Below the pieces are notes generated by a model. That model had not been told where the DNA came from, searched no databases, and saw only the letters and a program-made list of their open reading frames with translations. From NCBI RefSeq assembly GCF_020026925.1, contig NZ_JAIQDW010000025.1, forward strand, positions 1 through 55,734: 55,734 nt of DNA. The letters run 5' to 3'. This stretch comes from Flavobacterium hibisci. Its GTDB lineage: Bacteria; Bacteroidota; Bacteroidia; Flavobacteriales; Flavobacteriaceae. The position numbers and the translations under genes are program-made. This document shows positions 51,697 through 55,734 of the stretch, one piece after another; the first letter of the stretch is position 1; the number at the start of each line of letters is the position of its first letter.

Positions 51697-53151
51697 ATGG
51701 GAAAAGTAACAGGTTTTAAAGAATTCGAAAGACAAGACGAATCATATATAGAAGTTAAAGAACGTGTAACGAATTATAATGAATTTACGATTCCTTTGAG
51801 TGAAGCTGAAATTACTACTCAGGGTTCTCGTTGCATGGATTGTGGTATACCTTTTTGTCACAGTGGTTGCCCTCTTGGGAATTTGATTCCCGATTTTAAT
51901 CACATGGTGTATCAGGAAGAATGGCAAAAAGCCTCATGGATTTTGCATTCAACCAATAACTTTCCTGAATTTACAGGACGTTTATGTCCGGCACCATGCG
52001 AAAAAGCATGCGTGTTAGGGCTTATTGAAGAGCCAATTTCTATCGAAAATATAGAGAAAAATATTGTGGAGCGTGCTTTCAGAGAAGGATGGATCAAGCC
52101 ACAGCCGCCAAAAGTAAGAACTGGTAAAACAGTTGCGGTGGTAGGATCAGGTCCTGCTGGTTTAGCAGCAGCTCAGCAATTAAACAGGGCAGGTCATACT
52201 GTTACTGTTTTCGAAAGAGACAATGCAATTGGAGGTTTATTGCGTTACGGAATTCCAAATTTCAAATTAGAAAAAGGAATTATCGACAGACGTATCACTA
52301 TTTTAGAGGCAGAAGGAATTACCTTTAAAGTAAACACAAATGTTGGTGTAAACTATTCAGTTGAAGATTTAAAAGCATTCGATTCAATCGTACTTTGTGG
52401 AGGTGCTACAGAAAGAAGAGGTTTGCCAACTCCTGGAGCTGATGCTGACGGTGTGGTTCAGGCAATGGATTTCTTGACCCAGCAGACTAAAGTAGTTTTT
52501 GGGGAAAAAATTGAAAATCAGGTATTGGCTACCGGAAAAGATGTAATTGTAATTGGTGGTGGTGATACAGGTTCTGACTGTGTTGGAACATCAAACCGTC
52601 AGGGCGCAAAATCGGTAACGAATTTTGAGATTATGCCAAAGCCGCCAGTTGGAAGAAGTGCTTCAACTCCTTGGCCTTACTGGCCATTGCAGTTAAAAAC
52701 ATCTACTTCTCACAAAGAAGGCTGTGAAAGAGACTGGTTAATCAATACAAAAGAATTTATCAAAGACGAAAGTGGTAAATTAATCGCTTTGAAAACAGTA
52801 AAAGTAGAATGGAAAATGGTTCCGGGTCAGCGTCCTGAATTACTTGAAGTAGAAGGTTCTGAACAAGTTTGGCCTTGCGACTTAGCTTTACTGGCACTTG
52901 GATTTACAGGACCTGAAAAAACATTAAGTGAGCAATTAGGACTTGAAGTTGATTTCAGAAGCAACTATAAAGCAAATAATTATCAGACAAATGTCCCTAA
53001 TATATTCACAGCAGGGGATATGAGAAGAGGACAGTCATTGATCGTATGGGCTATCTCTGAAGGAAGGGAAGCTGCTCGTCAGGTGGATATTTACTTAATG
53101 GGCAAATCTGATTTACCTACAAAAGAAGGTGGAGATTTACCGGGAGTATAA
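51697..53151 (+). CDS. gltD: Glutamate synthase, small subunit
   Basis: The protein has 484 residues. The N-terminal 4Fe-4S region has CMDCGIPFCHSGCPLGNL (about 47-64) and CPAPCEKACVLG. The FAD-binding motif is VGSGPAGLAAAQQL near 145, and the NADPH-binding motif is IGGGDTGSDCVG. It feeds electrons from NADPH to the large subunit. It follows gltB by four bases. A terminator lies 22 bases downstream. Confidence 0.97.
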   Translation: MGKVTGFKEFERQDESYIEVKERVTNYNEFTIPLSEAEITTQGSRCMDCGIPFCHSGCPLGNLIPDFNHMVYQEEWQKASWILHSTNNFPEFTGRLCPAPCEKACVLGLIEEPISIENIEKNIVERAFREGWIKPQPPKVRTGKTVAVVGSGPAGLAAAQQLNRAGHTVTVFERDNAIGGLLRYGIPNFKLEKGIIDRRITILEAEGITFKVNTNVGVNYSVEDLKAFDSIVLCGGATERRGLPTPGADADGVVQAMDFLTQQTKVVFGEKIENQVLATGKDVIVIGGGDTGSDCVGTSNRQGAKSVTNFEIMPKPPVGRSASTPWPYWPLQLKTSTSHKEGCERDWLINTKEFIKDESGKLIALKTVKVEWKMVPGQRPELLEVEGSEQVWPCDLALLALGFTGPEKTLSEQLGLEVDFRSNYKANNYQTNVPNIFTAGDMRRGQSLIVWAISEGREAARQVDIYLMGKSDLPTKEGGDLPGV

Positions 53152-53172
53152 TAATTATGCAATAAAATTTTT

Positions 53173-53208
53173 AAACGGCTGTCAATATTGATGGCCGTTT
53201 TGCTTTTT
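53173..53208 (+). terminator. Terminator of gltBD
   Basis: AAACGGC pairs with GCCGTTT around an inner TCAATATTGA palindrome; TGCTTTTTAA follows. Confidence 0.85.
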
Positions 53209-53364
53209 AATGTTTACTTTTCACAAATTCTCAAAATGTTTTAAATTTAAATAAATTTCACAGATAGTTTAAAAAACAAACAATTTGTTATAATTTGTTA
53301 TTTTTCTGTAAATTATTTGCTGGTAGATAAAAGAGTAATAAATTTGCTCAAAATAAGTTTAAAA

Positions 53365-54582
53365 ATGCAAGCAAAAGATTTACTGCAGTTAGCAGACCAA
53401 TTTGGAAGTCCATTGTATGTTTACGATGCTGAAAAAATCCAATCTCAGTACAACAGGTTAACTAAAGCTTTCTCTAAGGTGGAGAAATTAAGAGTTAATT
53501 ATGCCATGAAGGCATTGTCTAACATTGCGATTCTTCAGTTATTAAAGAACATGGGGTCTGGTTTAGATACTGTATCGATTCAGGAAGTTTTATTAGGACT
53601 TCATGCTGGCTATGACCCTGACAAAATTTTCTTTACACCAAACGGCGTTTCTCTTGAAGAAATCGAAGAAGTGGCCGCAATGGGTGTACAAATCAATATT
53701 GATAATTTATCAATTTTAGAGCAATTCGGAACGAAATATCCTCAAATTCCAGTTTGTATTCGTATCAATCCGCACGTAATGGCGGGTGGAAATGCTAATA
53801 TTTCTGTTGGTCATATCGATAGTAAATTCGGAATCTCTGTGCACCAGTTGCCGCATTTATTGCGAATTGTAGAGAACACCAAAATGAATATCGTGGGGAT
53901 TCACATGCACACGGGATCTGATATTTTAGATATCGAAGTATTCCTGTATGCTGCTGAAATCTTGTTTGACACCGCTAAAAATTTCAAAAACCTGGAGTTT
54001 TTAGATTTCGGAAGTGGATTCAAAGTACCATACAAAAAAGACGATATCGAAACAGACATCGAAGAGTTAGGTAAAAAATTATCTAAAAGATTCAACGCTT
54101 TCTGTACAGAATACGGTAAAGACCTAACGTTGATTTTCGAACCGGGGAAATTCCTTGTGAGTGAAGCAGGTTTCTTCTTAGCAAAAGTAAACGTAGTAAA
54201 ACAAACGACTTCAACAGTTTTTGCAGGAATCGACAGTGGTTTCAACCATTTAATTCGTCCCATGTTTTACGGATCTTCACACCATATCGAAAACATCTCG
54301 AACCCGAAAGGAAAAGAGCGTTTTTACTCTGTGGTAGGATACATTTGTGAAACCGATACTTTTGCCAATAACCGCAGAATCCCTGAAATTACGGAAGGTG
54401 ATGTTTTAGCGTTCAGAAACGCAGGAGCATATTGTTTCTCCATGTCTTCTAACTACAACTCCAGATACAAACCAGCTGAAGTTTTATGGATGAACGGTCA
54501 GGGAATCCTGATTCGCCAAGCCGAAACATTTGAAGATTTACTTAAAAATCAAATTCCGTTGCCAGTAGAAGCAACAGTTTAA
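53365..54582 (+). CDS. lysA: Diaminopimelate decarboxylase
   Basis: I choose ATG 53365 (MQAKDLLQLADQFGSPLYVY); the longer TTG frame from 53317 adds 16 atypical residues. The protein has 405 residues. The PLP lysine is K49 in NYAMKALSN. GIHMHTGSDI and FEPGKFLVSEAG bind phosphate and substrate, and GAYCFSMSSNYN supplies the C-terminal tyrosine. It makes lysine from meso-diaminopimelate. A single-gene unit closed by a terminator. Confidence 0.95.
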   Translation: MQAKDLLQLADQFGSPLYVYDAEKIQSQYNRLTKAFSKVEKLRVNYAMKALSNIAILQLLKNMGSGLDTVSIQEVLLGLHAGYDPDKIFFTPNGVSLEEIEEVAAMGVQINIDNLSILEQFGTKYPQIPVCIRINPHVMAGGNANISVGHIDSKFGISVHQLPHLLRIVENTKMNIVGIHMHTGSDILDIEVFLYAAEILFDTAKNFKNLEFLDFGSGFKVPYKKDDIETDIEELGKKLSKRFNAFCTEYGKDLTLIFEPGKFLVSEAGFFLAKVNVVKQTTSTVFAGIDSGFNHLIRPMFYGSSHHIENISNPKGKERFYSVVGYICETDTFANNRRIPEITEGDVLAFRNAGAYCFSMSSNYNSRYKPAEVLWMNGQGILIRQAETFEDLLKNQIPLPVEATV

Positions 54583-54610
54583 AAATAAAAAAAAAAGAGA
54601 ATATCTATTG

Positions 54611-54642
54611 AATCCCGTTTCTTAATTGAGGCGGGATTTTTT
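54611..54642 (+). terminator. Terminator of lysA
   Basis: AATCCCG pairs with CGGGATT around a 14-base loop and is followed by TTTT. Confidence 0.9.
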
Positions 54643-54682
54643 GTTTTTAGATTTTAGATTATTCCAAGCTTCAGCCCAATCT

Positions 54683-54707
54683 TGTCATCCTGACGAAGGA
54701 AGGATCT
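54683..54707. repeat. Short dispersed repeat with ATCCT...AGGAT arms
   Basis: The motif GTCATCCTGACGAAGGAAGG, then ATCT, is a type of short intergenic repeat known in many genomes. Only one copy is in this window. It lies in the 465-base gap between lysA and the last gene. Confidence 0.45.
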
Positions 54708-54768
54708 TAGCAAAGTAGCCACAAAGCATAGCAACTTGAAACTTGAAACCTGAAACTTTTTTTCTTTG

Positions 54769-54862
54769 GGCGTGTCCCTCCGGGTCGGGCTTTCGGCTAT
54801 ATCTTTTATTCCGCTCCGCTTCATAAAAGGATACCGCCTCTATCCCTCACGCTGGTGGTTTC
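54769..54862 (-). repeat. Dispersed hairpin element, divergent copy 3
   Basis: On the minus strand it contains GGCGGTATCCTTTTATGAAG and AAAAGATATAGCCGAAAGCC, matching the GCGGCATCCTTTT...AAAAGATATAGCGGA frame of the elements at 28539 and 29982. The central turn and outer arms differ, with GGGTCGGGC and GTGTCCC here. The rest of this gap holds short CTTGAAAC repeats and no gene. Confidence 0.7.
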
Positions 54863-55047
54863 ATGAGCGTCATTTGTAATTTAATTTTTAAAAACACGTA
54901 TAAATACTTGGTGTTAGATTTTTAATTATTATTACACTTGCTGGAAATGAAGTTAAATAGATTATGGATTTCCGTAAAGTTTGTAATGATAAAAATGAAA
55001 CATTTGTTGAATTATTGAATTTCAAATAAACTAAGAACAACAACATT

Positions 55048-55593
55048 ATGAAAAAAACATTAACCATTGTATTAATCCTGTTTTATATTATTTCATACTC
55101 TCAAAAAGAAAATGTAGAATCTTCAACAAGACAATTTATAGATAAGGCGCAATTTACCAGAATTAATAAAGATTGGAATACTACAGCAGAATTTAAATCC
55201 GGAATTGGTGAAGTGGTAAATTTCTATCCTATTGAGGTTATTGATTTAAAAGCAGGAACCAAAGTAAATGCTTTGCAAGTAGACATGTATATTAAAAATC
55301 CTGATACATATAAGACAGCCTGGATTGGAATCGATGAAATTGAAGAATTTATAAATTTTGTAGAAGATAATGTTATTCCAAACCTTGATTTAAAGCTAAA
55401 AGACAAATCATCAGAATTTATTTTCAAGGCAAAAGAAATGACTATGTATTATTTTGTTAATGAAAGAACCAGAAGAATAAGTATAAAATTAAATAGTTAT
55501 GATAATGACAAAATTTTGAATTATACTTTCTGGACTGAAACACAAGTCGATAAGATTCCTAAGCTATTGACTGTTTTAAAGAAAATTAAATAA
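55048..55593 (+). CDS. Small exported protein of unknown function
   Basis: The protein has 181 residues. MKKTLTIVLILFYIISYSQ is a signal peptide with cleavage near residue 19. The mature part is beta-rich and acidic with no cysteine (AEFKSGIGEVVNFYPIEVID, then KAGTKVNALQVDMYIK). I do not recognise the family. No operon partner is visible. The start is secure because it is the only Met before the signal. Confidence 0.75.
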   Translation: MKKTLTIVLILFYIISYSQKENVESSTRQFIDKAQFTRINKDWNTTAEFKSGIGEVVNFYPIEVIDLKAGTKVNALQVDMYIKNPDTYKTAWIGIDEIEEFINFVEDNVIPNLDLKLKDKSSEFIFKAKEMTMYYFVNERTRRISIKLNSYDNDKILNYTFWTETQVDKIPKLLTVLKKIK

Positions 55594-55645
55594 AATGTTA
55601 CCCGCTAAGCATTCTATGATAAAAAACAATTAAAAAGTGTTAAAA

Positions 55646-55734
55646 TTTAAGATGCAAATTTATAGGTGTTTATGTATTCTGTTTCTCGATTAATAACTGC
55701 GAATATCCTGCTTATAAGTTTGCATCTAATATTG
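55646..55734 (-). CDS. Possible IS110-like transposase C-terminus (cut by window edge)
   Basis: On the minus strand the last frame reads NIRCKLISRIFAVINRETEY, then INTYKFAS and stop (TAA 55646-55648). KLISRIFAVI followed by a short polar tail resembles the C-terminal end of IS110-type transposases, but 28 residues are too few for certainty. The same stretch contains an imperfect inverted repeat, AGATGCAAATTTAT against ATAAGTTTGCATCT. Confidence 0.4.

Overview
The window looks like a stretch of Flavobacterium chromosome (Bacteroidota, Flavobacteriia). The grounds are the low GC content, several promoters with the Bacteroidota -7 element TAnnTTTG, a Phage_int_SAM_5-type integrase, an AmpG/AnmK/GH3 muropeptide-recycling cluster, a flavobacterial tpx-dgkA-ftsK-lolA-lptF-ribB gene order, and dispersed intergenic repeats of a flavobacterial type. 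Both ends cut into likely transposase genes: an IS1182-like C-terminus at 1-159 and a possible IS110-like C-terminus at 55646-55734. The window may therefore be a contig broken at insertion sequences.

Layout. (1) 1-3840 is a mobile-island edge: an IS remnant, a GC-richer AbiEi-like/Fic fusion gene preceded by a 24-bp tandem repeat, and a variant tyrosine recombinase facing tRNA-Ser(TGA) at 3844-3931. (2) 4083-11132 is a leftward housekeeping operon: tpx, dgkA, ftsK, lolA, an LptF/G permease, ribB with a decayed RibA half, and a thioesterase. (3) 11458-12911 is a redox set of peroxiredoxin, thioredoxin and a small DUF6952-like protein. (4) 13038-19857 is a cell-wall recycling cluster: AnmK, a GHL10 glycosidase, an AmpG-like transporter, a TPR protein, a GNAT enzyme and a GH3 glucosaminidase. 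(5) 20174-28418 is an accessory region: an OLD-family nuclease broken by a frameshift, a RAYT transposase (also frameshifted) between 68-69-bp inverted repeats, solo REP-like hairpins, and a leftward locus holding a large predicted bifunctional peptidoglycan hydrolase followed by a chain of small exported proteins. That locus looks like a T6SS-type effector with immunity genes. (6) 28643-38451 holds a DUF1634/TSUP pair between two copies of a repeat element, a fused FAD/Fe-S oxidoreductase, a YARHG protein, a Tat-exported Gfo/Idh/MocA protein, an APC permease, and an antitoxin with a nonsense-mutated ParE toxin. (7) 38672-54582 is core metabolism: lpd, lipocalin, DoxX, DUF4349, pabB, dipeptide epimerase, DUF1456, sucC, gltBD and lysA. 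(8) 54583-55734 holds repeats, one small exported protein and the right-hand transposase edge.

Most of the window is ordinary housekeeping DNA. The most interesting parts are 20-28 kb (effector/immunity array, RAYT with its REPs, and three apparent one-base deletions in 1.6 kb), the 24-bp in-frame repeat before the Fic gene, and the shared repeat element found at three places. All functional calls come from reading the sequence; no database search was run.
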